DNA of 64,000 nt from Sinobacterium caligoides (GCF_003752585.1 NZ_RKHR01000003.1:372001-436000), one strand, 5' to 3'; positions 28,801 to 37,802 are shown, counted from the first letter of the stretch. Numbers and translations are program-made. Notes: generated by a model not told the origin, from the sequence alone.

Positions 28801-29721
28801 TAGCGGACGCTCAAAGGGTGACGAGAAAGCTGTCGGGCTACTGCTGAGTCCTGGGCTATCAACACGATTACTCGCAAACCCTGTTGTGTTGATAATCAGT
28901 TTTGCATCGATCTGTTCCACTAGCGTATTAATCAGAGTCATCGACTCATCATCTTTCAGCGAAGCAATCGCAATAGGCAAAACATTCTGCTGCTGTTGCT
29001 CTAGGCTTTGTATCAGCTCATCAAACATGGCCGTATTAGCACTTTGTAGGTGACTGCGATAAAACAGCAGAATCACATGCGGCCAGCACTCATCACCGTA
29101 CAAGCGCCAGTGCTGCTGCCACTCAACCAACGCTGCCTGCTGTGAACTTGTCTCTATCGCTGACATAAAAGCAGGCCGATAGAGCAAGCAACGCGGGATC
29201 GTTCGCGGCTCTTGACAGCTTAGCGTTACACCAGGTAATCGGCAGGCTAAACTTTTCAATAACTGCTGCGCATTTGTGACGCCACCTTGACGCAGGTATT
29301 GCCAACAGCGCCGCCACATAGGTTCATCGACGCTGCTGAGTGCTTGCAGCTCAGGGTCAAAGGTATCATCACCTGGAACCACGACCAAGCTTCGCCCTGG
29401 CTTTTCCTGTTGCCACTGCACCAACCTTTCAACACCGTAACGCCAGTAACTCGCCCCACCTAACAGTGACACCAAAACAACCGACGCGTGATCTAACACT
29501 TGTGATTGGTAGTAATCGAATGCCGCTGGCTTGAGCAACTGCATCCAATTTGCGAGCCTTAGGCTGGGCAGCTGCTCAGCCAAACCATCTGCAGCGACAG
29601 CCAGCGACGCTAATGCACTATCGGCTGCGGAAAGCACCACCAATGAAGCCGGCGTCTGTTGCAGGTCGATAATCCCTTCGTCATCGACAAAACCTCCAGG
29701 CTGCGCCGCCAGTAAATGCAT
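25864..29721 (-). CDS. cobN: Cobaltochelatase subunit CobN
   Basis: Large subunit of the ATP-dependent cobaltochelatase that inserts Co2+ into hydrogenobyrinate a,c-diamide (late insertion), related to magnesium chelatase ChlH. It has 1285 residues, the usual CobN size. Recognisable stretches include MLANYPTKDGRIGNGVGLDTPAS near 400, IHVGKHGNLEWLPGKG near 575 and GRNFYSVD near 880. Further on come RTGGDDIAQAFALMGVRP near 935, RIDVTLRVSGFFRD near 980 and YGAGLQGL near 1060. It is the last cob gene of the cluster and overlaps the cobW stop by one base. Its motor subunits are probably supplied by the ChlI-ChlD fusion in the same operon. Confidence 0.95.
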   Translation of the reverse strand: MHLLAAQPGGFVDDEGIIDLQQTPASLVVLSAADSALASLAVAADGLAEQLPSLRLANWMQLLKPAAFDYYQSQVLDHASVVLVSLLGGASYWRYGVERLVQWQQEKPGRSLVVVPGDDTFDPELQALSSVDEPMWRRCWQYLRQGGVTNAQQLLKSLACRLPGVTLSCQEPRTIPRCLLYRPAFMSAIETSSQQAALVEWQQHWRLYGDECWPHVILLFYRSHLQSANTAMFDELIQSLEQQQQNVLPIAIASLKDDESMTLINTLVEQIDAKLIINTTGFASNRVDSPGLSSSPTAFSSPFERPLPVLQVILASSTEDDWQKHSQGLRSRDVAMQVVLPEMDGRIISRAISFKAASHYNERCQISIVRYSLHRERGDFVAELARRYCALSSTKNADKRIALMLANYPTKDGRIGNGVGLDTPASTLNILEAMSAAGYPLAELPQDGNALIEALLESVTNNPNTLHTLPCWQSIAIEEYLNHFACLPEILQRSLWDRWGPPENDPKCRNGRLMIAGIRLGETFVGIQPARGFNLDLSANYHDPDLVPPHSYLACYFWLRHHYKVQAIIHVGKHGNLEWLPGKGTALSNECWPDVILGPMPHFYPFIVNDPGEGAQAKRRTQAVIIDHLMPPMTRAESYGDLAALEALVDEYYQAMGMDSRRETWLREKILAEVKQANLLGELSVSNTADDEQVFNSLDTYLCEIKEAQIRHGLHVLGRLPYEEKLLNTVVALLRLPRGLAVAERGILHVIAEDLALTVDGENFNPLAANTEPWLGVRPTILCAIDDSLWRTQSDTRERLELLAQRLVASWVLQVEDADPLWDAVLISSRRLCEHAQAVLLKSLHESAQNEIGALIKGLQGDFVEPGPSGAPTRGRLDTLPTGRNFYSVDNRSIPSQAAWAIGQASADALIERHLQEQGDYPRDLGLSVWGTATMRTGGDDIAQAFALMGVRPVWAAGSQRVIDIEVIPAMLLGRPRIDVTLRVSGFFRDAFANVMRLFNAAVEAIAKMNENAASNPIRENIESRQTMLIEQGLSEQRAFSESRYRVFGSKPGAYGAGLQGLIDERCWSDRGDLAEAYLNWGGYAYGTGIDGKADGIEAKDAFAQRLGQLQVVVQNQDNREHDLLDSDDYYQFQGGMTNAVAVLSEREPVIYHGDHSNPTMPKVRTLQEELNRVIRSRLLNPKWIEGMREHGYKGAFEMSASVDYMFAYDATTNLIKDYQYRMVTDSLLFDNKNRDFMQKNNPHALEEMAERLLEACQRGMWQEPGEYSERLQSLLLELDDQREA

Positions 29722-30812
29722 TAAGCGCTCACCAGCTGAATCTCTGCCCCCATAAGCGCCTGTTTAATCTTTTCCTCTTCAATCCCTTTACCGATAAAGA
29801 CAAGTTGGCTACGGCGCTGCTCTGTAGGTAACCACAAGCGATCGAAGTGTACGTCTAGACGCTCCCCTACCGCCTGTAACACTTGACGCATAGGCTTATT
29901 AGGTAATGCAGCGAAGCCCTTAGCACGAAAAATATTATGCTCGCTCAATAGCGAACGTAGAATCGCTTGTAGCTTATCACTGTCAACCTCTCCAAGACTA
30001 ATCACAAAGGAGTCAAAGTGATCGTGCGCATGCTCATGATGCTCGCCATGGTCATGATGATGATCATGGTGCGTATGTACCGAATCGATACGCTGCTCTG
30101 CAGCAGCCTCAACACCGATGAGTGCATCCAACGAAGCTTCACCATGACTGACATAACAGGTCTTCACAGACGCGGGTAGGCGTGCCTGTGCTACCGCCTG
30201 AACACGCTGCCTTTGCTCATCGCTTAGTAGATCGTTTTTACTGATCACCACCAAATCTGCTGCGCTCAGCTGATCATCGAGTAACTCTTGCAATGATGGG
30301 TCATGATCCAAGCTTTCATCAGCCAAACGCTGAGCTTGCACCTTATCAGCATCGCTGGCAAAGCGACCAGCGGCAACGGCTGGGCCATCAATCACCGTAA
30401 TAACCGCATCGACAGTACAATGCTGCTTAATATCCGGCCAATTAAAGGCTTGCACTAACGGTTTAGGTAATGCCAAGCCACTGGTCTCGATAAGGATATG
30501 GTCAATATCATCACGACGCGCTACCAGCTGCTCCATCACAGGCAAAAACTCTTCTTCAACAGTACAGCAGATACAGCCATTGGCTAACTCATAAATGCCA
30601 TCTTCCCCTGCCACCACAGCTCCCTGCTCATCATCACACTCCAAAGGGCACGAACGTAACAGGTCTGCATCGATATCAAGCTCACCAAACTCATTGACGA
30701 TAACCGCAATACGTTTACCTGCGGCTTGTTTTAAGATGTTTGATAGCAGAGTAGTTTTACCACTACCGAGAAAGCCAGTAACAATTGTTGCGGGTATTTT
30801 ATTCAGCTGCAT
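29721..30812 (-). CDS. cobW: CobW-type GTPase, cobalt chaperone
   Basis: G3E-family P-loop GTPase of 363 residues, thought to deliver cobalt for cobalamin synthesis. Walker A GFLGSGKTT at about 14-22, the metal-binding CxCC motif (GCICCTVEEEF, near 78), and SKNDLL as the guanine-specificity loop. A histidine-rich stretch at about 240-265 (HTHHDHHHDHG) is a likely metal store. The CobW C-terminal domain follows (RAKGFAAL, RRSQLVFIGKG). It sits between cobM and cobN and overlaps the cobN start by one base, the standard place for CobW proper rather than a zinc-type COG0523 paralogue. Confidence 0.95.
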   Translation of the reverse strand: MQLNKIPATIVTGFLGSGKTTLLSNILKQAAGKRIAVIVNEFGELDIDADLLRSCPLECDDEQGAVVAGEDGIYELANGCICCTVEEEFLPVMEQLVARRDDIDHILIETSGLALPKPLVQAFNWPDIKQHCTVDAVITVIDGPAVAAGRFASDADKVQAQRLADESLDHDPSLQELLDDQLSAADLVVISKNDLLSDEQRQRVQAVAQARLPASVKTCYVSHGEASLDALIGVEAAAEQRIDSVHTHHDHHHDHGEHHEHAHDHFDSFVISLGEVDSDKLQAILRSLLSEHNIFRAKGFAALPNKPMRQVLQAVGERLDVHFDRLWLPTEQRRSQLVFIGKGIEEEKIKQALMGAEIQLVSA

Positions 30813-30838
30813 GGTGATATTCCTTTAATTGAGTTCGT

Positions 30839-31639
30839 TTAACTTTCTAAAACCTGTCGCTTCACTGTACGTGGCGTTGCGGGCTTAACCTTTGGGCGAT
30901 AGACATGCGCCTTTGCTTCATCATATAGGTAGGAATCACGGAACTCATCGGCATCTAACACTCGACCAACCAGTATCAACGAGGTGCGAGTAAACTTCTT
31001 TGCACGCACTTTCTCGACAATGTCAGCGAGCGTTCCTGTCACTTTATCCTGGTCGGGCCAACTCGTGCGATAACACACCGCTACTGGGCAGCCTTCGCCA
31101 TAATGTGGGATCAACTCTTCGATCACCTTATGTATTCGAGTCACACCAAGGTGAATCGCAAGCGTTGCGCCAGACGCCGCCAATGCCGGTAGACGCTCAC
31201 GCTCAGGGAACGGTGTCTTTCCTTCATAACGTGTCATGATGATTGTCTGCGACACCCCGGACAGCGTTAACTCTTTCCCCAGCCACGCCGCCGAAGCCGA
31301 TGTCGCCGTTACACCTGGAATAATTTCAAAATCAATACCTAACGCCTCCAACCTTCTAATCTGCTCACCTATTGCACCATAAACAGAGGGGTCTCCAGAG
31401 TGCACACGAGCAACATCCAAACCCTTATCTCTAGCATCGACAATATGTGCAATAATTTGCTCTAAATCTAACGATGCCGTATCAGTAATCTCAGCACGAT
31501 CTTCCACCGATGCTAAAATTTCTCTCGGCACCAGTGAGCCCGCATACAAGACGACAGGGCAGCTCTGCAACAATCGCAACCCTTTTACCGTAATCAATTC
31601 CGGGTCACCAGGTCCAGCACCGATAAAATAGACTTTCAT
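30839..31639 (-). CDS. cobM: Precorrin-4 C11-methyltransferase
   Basis: SAM-dependent methyltransferase of the corrin C11 position (266 residues; CbiF in the cobalt-early route). It starts VYFIGAGPGDPELITVKG, the characteristic glycine-rich SAM-binding opening. RVHSGDPSVYGAIGEQIRRL near 80 and VPGVTATSASAAWLGKELTL near 105 are typical CobM/CbiF. PVAVCYRTSWPDQ and TSLILVGRVL lie near the C-terminus. It is separated from cobJ by about 40 bases within the operon. Confidence 0.95.
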   Translation of the reverse strand: MKVYFIGAGPGDPELITVKGLRLLQSCPVVLYAGSLVPREILASVEDRAEITDTASLDLEQIIAHIVDARDKGLDVARVHSGDPSVYGAIGEQIRRLEALGIDFEIIPGVTATSASAAWLGKELTLSGVSQTIIMTRYEGKTPFPERERLPALAASGATLAIHLGVTRIHKVIEELIPHYGEGCPVAVCYRTSWPDQDKVTGTLADIVEKVRAKKFTRTSLILVGRVLDADEFRDSYLYDEAKAHVYRPKVKPATPRTVKRQVLES

Positions 31640-31679
31640 ATTTATTTCTCTAGTTTATTGTTATAAATCCCATCAAAAA

Positions 31680-32456
31680 CTATAATTTTTTCTTATACCC
31701 ACGTGGGGTATAAAGCCATTGTTCAGTACCATTAATAATATGCCGAGACTCACTATTACCAACACTCACCATGGTAAACATATCAACATCTTTGGCATCT
31801 AATTCTGCCAGCGTTGTAATGGTAATTGTCTCGTCTGGACGACTGAGCTGACGGCCAATCAACACCGGGGTCGAGGCTGGTCGATACTGCAGCAACACAT
31901 CACGAGCTGCGTTTAATTGCCAATCTCGCTTTTTTGAAACCGGGTTATAGAACGAAATAACAAAATCACCACTACCTGCAGCATGAACTCGCTTCTCAAT
32001 GGTCTCCCACGGCGTCAGCAGATCAGACAGCGATACGGTACAGAAATCATGCCCTAATAAGGCACCGACACGACTTGCTCCCGCCTGCATCGCCGACACA
32101 CCTGGAACCACCTCAATTTCCACATCAAGCCATTCTGGGTGCCTCTCTTCGCCCTGTATCTGCCGATCTAGTAACTCAAAAACCAGTGTTGCCATCGCAT
32201 AAATGCCAATATCACCGCTGGAAATAAGCGCCGTCGCCTTTCCTGCAGCAGCAAGATCGAGGGCTAATCGCGCCCTGCCTATCTCTTCACCCAGAGGTAG
32301 GTCGTGATGTTTCTTGCCATCACAGACTTCGCCTAGAATGTCGAGATAAAGGCCATAGGCTACGAGGTCAGTACTCGCTTTTATCGCTTTCAGCGCCGCT
32401 GGAGCCACTAAGTCTGCATGGCCTGGGCCCGTACCGACTACAAATAATTTCGTCAT
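31680..32456 (-). CDS. cobJ: Precorrin-3B C17-methyltransferase
   Basis: Methylates C17 and drives ring contraction (258 residues; CbiH when the substrate already holds cobalt). It begins LFVVGTGPGHADLVAPAA. ALISSGDIGIYAMATLVFEL lies near 77, VPGVSAMQAGASRVGALLGHDF near 118, SDLLTPWETIEKR near 145 and FYNPVSKKRDWQL near 170, all family signatures. No CobG or CobZ oxygenase is present in this window. With CbiG and CbiD nearby, the anaerobic-type reaction is more likely. Confidence 0.94.
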   Translation of the reverse strand: MTKLFVVGTGPGHADLVAPAALKAIKASTDLVAYGLYLDILGEVCDGKKHHDLPLGEEIGRARLALDLAAAGKATALISSGDIGIYAMATLVFELLDRQIQGEERHPEWLDVEIEVVPGVSAMQAGASRVGALLGHDFCTVSLSDLLTPWETIEKRVHAAGSGDFVISFYNPVSKKRDWQLNAARDVLLQYRPASTPVLIGRQLSRPDETITITTLAELDAKDVDMFTMVSVGNSESRHIINGTEQWLYTPRGYKKKL

Positions 32457-32464
32457 AATATTTC

Positions 32465-33286
32465 TCAGTTACCGCTTTCGTTATTCTTAGAAGCAGACTT
32501 AAGCCACTCAGGTTCTTGCCCCGATTGCTGCAGTGGGAAACTACGTGCTATTGCACAAGTTGCCTTACTCGTTTTCTGTTTAGTTAGAATTAACTCCGCA
32601 CTATCACCCGTTAGCAAACCAGCGCCATAAAGAGCAGCGGACTCCGCAACGCCATAAACACCCACAGTCTTAAACACGTACTCAGAACGACTATTCAGCA
32701 GATGATCAACCGTCGTTAGTAAGCGTTTATTCCAAGTACGAAAAGGTATGTCGAGACTCTTTGCTAAAGCAATCAAACCGACTTCATCAGCCTTAATATC
32801 AATACTGGTTATTTCCGTCACTTGAGATAAACCAATACCGGCCAGGTCAAGACAGCGGTCGAGGTGTGCGCGCAGGTGATCTTGTGTGCATCCACGTTCA
32901 CACCCCATCCCCACACTATACACAGGCGCCAAATAAGGCTTGGCAGTGGTCACGACTAACTGAGCCTTTAATAACGTTGCGACTTCACATGCCCATTGGT
33001 TGGCGCCGCCCTCGTGTCCACTCAACAAAGGAATAACAAAATGACCAGATTCGTCCAACACCAACACGGCAGGGTCGACTAATTTATTATCAATAACAGG
33101 TGCCAACGTTCGCACCGCAATGCCAGTCGCCATGATCAACAACAGACGATCACCTTCAGTGAAGGCTTCTCTTAACCGATCTGTAAAAGGCTTTGGCCGA
33201 TACCATAGTGTGCTCCCATCAATATGATCAACTAAGTACTCCGCCAGCCTAAGCCCAGTCTCCGTTAGCGCGACGATACGAATCAT
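32465..33286 (-). CDS. cbiG: Cobalt-precorrin-5A hydrolase (CbiG)
   Basis: Opens the ring-A acetate lactone with loss of acetaldehyde in the cobalt-early route. The protein has 273 residues with both CbiG parts: an N-terminal domain (GDRLLLIMATGIAVRTLAPVI near 50, PLLSGHEGGANQWA near 86) and a C-terminal CobE-like domain (YSVGMGCERGC near 123, SLDIPFRTWNKR near 180, VYGVAESAAL near 208). It overlaps the cobI stop by four bases. CbiG is a marker of the oxygen-independent pathway. Confidence 0.93.
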   Translation of the reverse strand: MIRIVALTETGLRLAEYLVDHIDGSTLWYRPKPFTDRLREAFTEGDRLLLIMATGIAVRTLAPVIDNKLVDPAVLVLDESGHFVIPLLSGHEGGANQWACEVATLLKAQLVVTTAKPYLAPVYSVGMGCERGCTQDHLRAHLDRCLDLAGIGLSQVTEITSIDIKADEVGLIALAKSLDIPFRTWNKRLLTTVDHLLNSRSEYVFKTVGVYGVAESAALYGAGLLTGDSAELILTKQKTSKATCAIARSFPLQQSGQEPEWLKSASKNNESGN

Positions 33287-34002
33287 AATTCTTCTCGCTC
33301 GCGGGTAATGATGAATAACGAAAAGTACGGCCCCGCCTCATCCGTTAGCTCCTCAACCGACGAGCACAGCCACTGATTATCACGACCAATATACTCACCG
33401 TACCGAGCCTCATGCTTGCGCCCGGTCTTAGTTAGCAACGACAGAAGACGACGACGTGAGCGCCCCGCCTTCATAATAACAACGCTATCATGCTCTCGAA
33501 GTGCCTGTTCTATACGTGCATCGCTATGGCGACCACTAACGATAGCCAACGACTCCTGCTGTTCAATCAAAGGATGAGTAAAAGCAGCAGCCGAGGCATT
33601 TACGGAACTAATCCCCGGTACCACGCGACAGTTGAAGTCAATTTGTAAACGCTCGAGAAGATAGGCGAAGGAGCCAAAAAAGAGCGGGTCTCCCTCGCAG
33701 AGAAAGACAACAGTTTTTCCTCTCGACAAATAACCCGTAATCTCTTCCGCCGCCCGGTCATAGGCCTCATTAGCCGCTTGTCGGTCGTTGCTCATCGGCA
33801 TCACAACGGCTAACTCTGGTACTTCCGCGGTAAGCTGCTTAATCGCTAAGCAGGCAATTTGCTTCGCCTGCGATTGGCCCTGCGTATTGCTCAAGTAAGC
33901 AATAACATCTGCTGCTAGTATTTCCCGTACTGCTTTCAACGTCAGAAGCTCTGGGTCTCCTGGGCCTACGCCGACACCAATAAAACAGCCTTTATTCATC
34001 AA
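33283..34002 (-). CDS. cobI: Precorrin-2 C20-methyltransferase
   Basis: Adds the C20 methyl to precorrin-2 or cobalt-precorrin-2 (CobI/CbiL; 239 residues). It begins FIGVGVGPGDPELLTLKAV. VVFLCEGDPLFFGSFAYLLERL lies near 95 and VPGISSVNASAAAFTHPLI near 125, followed by VVIMKAGRSRRRL, which are hallmarks of this family. It overlaps the end of cobL by 11 bases and the start of cbiG by four. Whether it prefers metal-free or cobalt substrate cannot be read from sequence alone. Confidence 0.95.
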   Translation of the reverse strand: MMNKGCFIGVGVGPGDPELLTLKAVREILAADVIAYLSNTQGQSQAKQIACLAIKQLTAEVPELAVVMPMSNDRQAANEAYDRAAEEITGYLSRGKTVVFLCEGDPLFFGSFAYLLERLQIDFNCRVVPGISSVNASAAAFTHPLIEQQESLAIVSGRHSDARIEQALREHDSVVIMKAGRSRRRLLSLLTKTGRKHEARYGEYIGRDNQWLCSSVEELTDEAGPYFSLFIITREREEL

Positions 34003-35290
34003 GAGCCTCTACTTTGACTAATTTAAATAGTGTTACGGGTAGACTGGGTCGATACAACAGCTGACCAGCAAGCTCGCCTCCTTTACTGACAGCGAGTTGC
34101 AGCGTCTCACAACGTGCATCCACCATAGAGATAAACCTCAGCAATTGCTGTTTCGTCGTCTCAGTCACTGCACTCGCGACCAATACGCCACCTCTAGGCA
34201 GTCGCTGCCACTGGCGCTCAAGCAACGCAGGCAGCTCACCATCACTGCCCCCAATAAAGAGCTTGTTAACAGCTTCGAGGGACGGAAAAACATCTTCGTC
34301 AAGACAATCAGGAGCACGCCCAGCAATAATTTCTAGGTTATCGACGACGCCAAAACGCTGTCTGTTGGCCTCTAGACAAAGTAATCTCTCGCGATGGTGC
34401 TCAACGGCAATCACTTTACTATCGATGGCCCAGCGCGCGAGCTCAATCGAGACACCACCGCAACCGGCACCAATATCAAGAACAACATCACAGGGGGCTG
34501 GTGACAGCAAAGACAATATTGTTAGCCTCACCTCACGCTTACTGAGCAAGCCTCGCCCACTCTCTGCATCTGTAATAAAGTGCTCGTCAGCGATTCCTGG
34601 GAAACTCGGTAAAAACCCTGCATTAACACCGGTCTCAATCACACTGACATGCAGCAGGTTAAACGATAATTTTTCAGTAGGCGTGGTCAATAGCTGATCG
34701 ATAGTAAAGCGGCGAACCCGCTCCTGCTCATAGCCAAGCTGTTCGCAGACGGTGATATTTGCTTGTTCAAAGCCTAGCTCACGACACTCGTGCGCTAAAG
34801 CGACAGGGTTAGACTTGGTATCAGTAAGAATGATTAACGTCTGCTGCGCCACCAGGTGTCGCCGAAGCAGCGCTAAAGGACGCCCGTGTAAGCTGACAAC
34901 TTTTGCATCTTGTAGCGACAAAGCTAAGCGATGACAACTTGCTTGAATACTGGATATCGCCGGATGGAAGCAAAGACTAACATCATCACCTTTCTCGAGT
35001 GAGAACTGTCGCCCTAGCCAGCGACCGATGCCGTAGTAGAGTGGGTCTCCTGAGGCCAGTATCGCTATACGATCAATCCCGCGCTCCCTGTAAGCGTCAA
35101 TACAAGAGCGCAGTACCATCAAAGGAGGTAGCTCAACTGCCGAGTCGTGCCTTATAAAGTCAACAACGGTTTCCAATTGTCTACTCGAACCTAAGACATA
35201 ACTTGCAGACGACAGCGCGTCTCGGGCAGCACCATCTAACACAGCATGTGCGGAGACCCCCAAACCTACTACGTCGATTCTTAGCGTCAT
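33992..35290 (-). CDS. cobL: Precorrin-6Y C5,15-methyltransferase (CbiE-CbiT fusion)
   Basis: A 432-residue fusion that methylates C5 and C15 and decarboxylates the C12 acetate. The N-terminal CbiE half has IDVVGLGVSAHAVLDG at the start, ILASGDPLYYGIG near 84 and HPAISSIQASCHRL near 110. The C-terminal CbiT half begins with LSKREVRLTILSLLSPAPCDVVLDIGAGCGGVSIELA, a class I SAM-binding motif, and has FIGGSDGEL near 355. I chose ATG 35290, one base after the cobH stop, because the family sequence starts there; upstream starts (to 35464) would add 58 unrelated residues overlapping cobH. Confidence 0.95.
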   Translation of the reverse strand: MTLRIDVVGLGVSAHAVLDGAARDALSSASYVLGSSRQLETVVDFIRHDSAVELPPLMVLRSCIDAYRERGIDRIAILASGDPLYYGIGRWLGRQFSLEKGDDVSLCFHPAISSIQASCHRLALSLQDAKVVSLHGRPLALLRRHLVAQQTLIILTDTKSNPVALAHECRELGFEQANITVCEQLGYEQERVRRFTIDQLLTTPTEKLSFNLLHVSVIETGVNAGFLPSFPGIADEHFITDAESGRGLLSKREVRLTILSLLSPAPCDVVLDIGAGCGGVSIELARWAIDSKVIAVEHHRERLLCLEANRQRFGVVDNLEIIAGRAPDCLDEDVFPSLEAVNKLFIGGSDGELPALLERQWQRLPRGGVLVASAVTETTKQQLLRFISMVDARCETLQLAVSKGGELAGQLLYRPSLPVTLFKLVKVEALDE

Positions 35291-35291
35291 C

Positions 35292-35936
35292 TCAGTACCA
35301 CTCACCATGATTACAACGTAGCAAGGCATTACAGCTTGCAGCTGAGACAGCACTCCCTCCCTGGCGCCCCAGCAGTGTAATACACTCAACGCCGAGCTGA
35401 CGGTGCACATCCCACAGAGCCTGCTTCGACTCGGCCGCTCCGACAAAGCCAACCGGCATACCAATAATCAGTGCCGGCTTATCCGCTCCCTGAGCAATCA
35501 TTTCTAACAAACGAAACAATGCTGTGGGTGCATTGCCAATCACCACGACACTCTCTGACAAGTGCTCACGCCACAACTCTAGCGCTGCCATTGAGCGAGT
35601 CTCAGCGTGTTGCTTCGCTAAACGTGCCACTACTGGATCGTTGAGAAAGCACAGCGGGGGGAGCTCGATCATTCGTTTAGTGATGCCTTGCTTGACCATC
35701 TCAACATCACAAAGAATAGGTTTTCCCGCAGCCAACGCCTTCATACCGCTATTACAGGCATCTTCGCTAAAGCGTACCTCACTCGCCACCTCAGGTATGC
35801 CTACACTGTGTACGATACGCATAACCACCTGCTGCTGAGCGGGACTAAGATCACCGAGATCCGTTAACAAGCGGATCTGCCGAAAACTCTCCTTCTCAAT
35901 CTTCTGTGGATCAACCTGATAATCGAACATCACCAT
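35292..35936 (-). CDS. cobH: Precorrin-8X methylmutase
   Basis: Moves the methyl from C11 to C12 to give hydrogenobyrinate (CobH) or cobyrinate (CbiC). The protein has 214 residues. IEKESFRQIR near 13 and VMRIVHSVG near 40, the catalytic His probably in the latter, are typical. Also typical are PILCDVEMVKQGI near 74, VVIGNAPTALFRLLEMI near 130 and GMPVGFVGAAESK near 158. Its stop is one base from the cobL start, so translation is coupled. Confidence 0.95.
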   Translation of the reverse strand: MVMFDYQVDPQKIEKESFRQIRLLTDLGDLSPAQQQVVMRIVHSVGIPEVASEVRFSEDACNSGMKALAAGKPILCDVEMVKQGITKRMIELPPLCFLNDPVVARLAKQHAETRSMAALELWREHLSESVVVIGNAPTALFRLLEMIAQGADKPALIIGMPVGFVGAAESKQALWDVHRQLGVECITLLGRQGGSAVSAASCNALLRCNHGEWY

Positions 35937-35993
35937 GACCTCATGATTTCGTGAAACACTTAAACTCAGCTACGACTTTTTTTACCGTCATAA

Positions 35994-36992
35994 CTAACTT
36001 TCGCTCGTCTCAGCGACGTCATGGTGATGATGATGCCCATGATGATGGTGGTGACCGTGATCAGCATCTGTACCGATACCCTGTACATGATGATGGTGGC
36101 TTTCTTGTACCGCCCCCACTTTGTGCTCGGCCCCCACTATCTGCACGCGATATTGGCACAGTTGGCAATTCATATTTGGATTACCAACCTCTATCTCTTC
36201 GAGTTTATCGACAAAGGTATCGATAACCTTCTCGTGATCATTCAGGTATGACGCATTAACGACTGTGACATCAGGATGGGCTGTGGCGTAATCATCGGCC
36301 CACGCATAAATTTTCTTCACCAAACGGCCAGTGAAAAGAAAATAAGGAAAAATAATCACCTGTTTAAAACCGAGACCGTGGGCACGCTCTAAACAGTCAG
36401 GCACCAGTGGCGTAGTAACGCCGCTATAGCAGGTTGTCGCCCAGCCAAACCCCATACCCTCTTCAAGAAAGCGTGTAATCTTACAGATATTCGAATTGGC
36501 ATCAGCGTCCGAGGCACCCCGCCCAACGACCACTAGCAATGTCTCTTTTCTCGAGTAGTCACCATCAATTTTGGCGGCCAACTCAAGCTCCGACTCTACT
36601 ATTCGCGCCTCAGCCGCCTGCAACATCTTCGCATCCACGCCCAACTCTGCACCGTATTCAATCTTTACATCGTACTGCGCCGCCAAGGCATTGAGCTCAC
36701 TTGGAATATCATTTTTCGCGTGGCCACCGGCCATTAACATGCCTGGAATAGCCAAGATATGCTTAGCACCTTGTTCAATCAGCTTTTCCAAGCCTGTCGC
36801 AATAATAGGCTTAACAAACTCTAGAAAACCGGTCTCAACCAAACGGTCAGGAAAACGTGCACGAAAGTGGTCAGCCAACTGATAAAACTCATTGACCGCA
36901 TCCACGTCGCGCGAACCATGCCCCACAAATAAGATCGCTGGCTTTTCCTCACTGGTGACACAAGTTATTACTGACTCTGCTTCGACTGACAT
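35994..36992 (-). CDS. cbiX: Sirohydrochlorin cobaltochelatase, His-rich (CbiX)
   Basis: Class II chelatase that inserts Co2+ early, into sirohydrochlorin, without ATP. At 332 residues it is the long, two-lobed form. The first lobe has ILFVGHGSRDVDAVNEF near 19 (metal-binding His) and IPGMLMAGGHAKNDIP near 82. The second lobe has VVVGRGASDADANSNICK near 153 and FPYFLFTGRLVK near 215. The C-terminus has a CQLCQYRVQIVG segment (possible Fe-S or metal site, with two Cys spaced by two) and two dense His clusters at about 293-325. Long CbiX proteins in cyanobacteria and Bacillus share the His-rich region and a Cys pair. It coexists here with late-insertion CobN. Confidence 0.93.
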   Translation of the reverse strand: MSVEAESVITCVTSEEKPAILFVGHGSRDVDAVNEFYQLADHFRARFPDRLVETGFLEFVKPIIATGLEKLIEQGAKHILAIPGMLMAGGHAKNDIPSELNALAAQYDVKIEYGAELGVDAKMLQAAEARIVESELELAAKIDGDYSRKETLLVVVGRGASDADANSNICKITRFLEEGMGFGWATTCYSGVTTPLVPDCLERAHGLGFKQVIIFPYFLFTGRLVKKIYAWADDYATAHPDVTVVNASYLNDHEKVIDTFVDKLEEIEVGNPNMNCQLCQYRVQIVGAEHKVGAVQESHHHHVQGIGTDADHGHHHHHGHHHHHDVAETSES

Positions 36993-37058
36993 TATTTTAC
37001 CTATTGCTTTTTTATGAATACATAAAGACGCTTATCTCACGCCTTAAATTTTTTAATT

Positions 37059-37802
37059 TTATGACGCCATTCTTTCTAAAAACTCAACACAACCATCAAC
37101 CTCACCAAAGGTTTTACCGACAACAATCGGTGAAGGCCTTGCTAACATATACACTGGAATATTCAGGCTGCGCGCCGCGACTAGCTTAGCCCGTGTAAAC
37201 TCGCCGCCGCTATTTTTGCTGACAACAAGACTGATTCTCTCTTGCCTTAACAGCTGCATCTCGTCACTAAGCGTGAACGGCCCTATGGCTTTTACCCAAC
37301 GTAAAGACTTTGCTAGTCGATGTTGGGGCAAGACCGCAGTACGCAGCAGCTGTGACTGCCCGGCTTTATTATTTTCAATAGCCTCGCGCATTATGTTAGG
37401 CAGTTGCCCGCTACTAAAAAACACCCGGGCATCAACAGGTATCTGATCTTGTAGCGACGACCAATCTGGAAATTCATACCAAAGATCTCCCTCACCCGGG
37501 TGCCAAGGTGCTCTTAGAAATTGCACGTAAGGTATTTTCAACGCATCACAACTCTGGCTGGCAGCCTGCGTTATGTTGTTTGCATAAGGGTGTGTTGCAT
37601 CCAGCACAACATCGATCGCCTGCAGCTTTAAATAACTTGATAAGCCACCCCGGCAACTAAAACCACCGCTGATCACCTGACACGGCAACGATGGCTGCCG
37701 CACAAGACCGGCCACACTGTAAATCACTGTTACATTGGACGACGTCAAGCGCATCGCCATCCTGCGTGCCTCTGTAGTCCCCCCTAATAACAGTAACCTC
37801 AT
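37059..37802 (-). CDS. cobK: Precorrin-6A reductase (CobK/CbiJ)
   Basis: NAD(P)H-dependent reductase of precorrin-6A or its cobalt form (247 residues). It starts LLLGGTTEARRMAMRL, the Rossmann-type opening of this family. VLDATHPYANNITQAA near 69 and the C-terminal FTLSDEMQLLRQERISLVVSKNSGG near 183 with VYMLARPSPIV near 217 are characteristic. It overlaps the cbiD stop by four bases. Confidence 0.94.
   Translation of the reverse strand: MRLLLLGGTTEARRMAMRLTSSNVTVIYSVAGLVRQPSLPCQVISGGFSCRGGLSSYLKLQAIDVVLDATHPYANNITQAASQSCDALKIPYVQFLRAPWHPGEGDLWYEFPDWSSLQDQIPVDARVFFSSGQLPNIMREAIENNKAGQSQLLRTAVLPQHRLAKSLRWVKAIGPFTLSDEMQLLRQERISLVVSKNSGGEFTRAKLVAARSLNIPVYMLARPSPIVVGKTFGEVDGCVEFLERMAS

Noticed and set aside
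30040-30080. CAT-rich repeat-like stretch
   Set aside because: It encodes the His-rich loop of CobW.
35291-35464. Longer start for cobL
   Set aside because: It would add 58 residues unlike the family and overlap cobH by more than 170 bases; the ATG one base after the cobH stop fits better.
36021-36130. CAT/ATG-rich repeat-like stretch
   Set aside because: It is the His-rich C-terminus of CbiX read on the other strand; a coding effect, not a DNA repeat.
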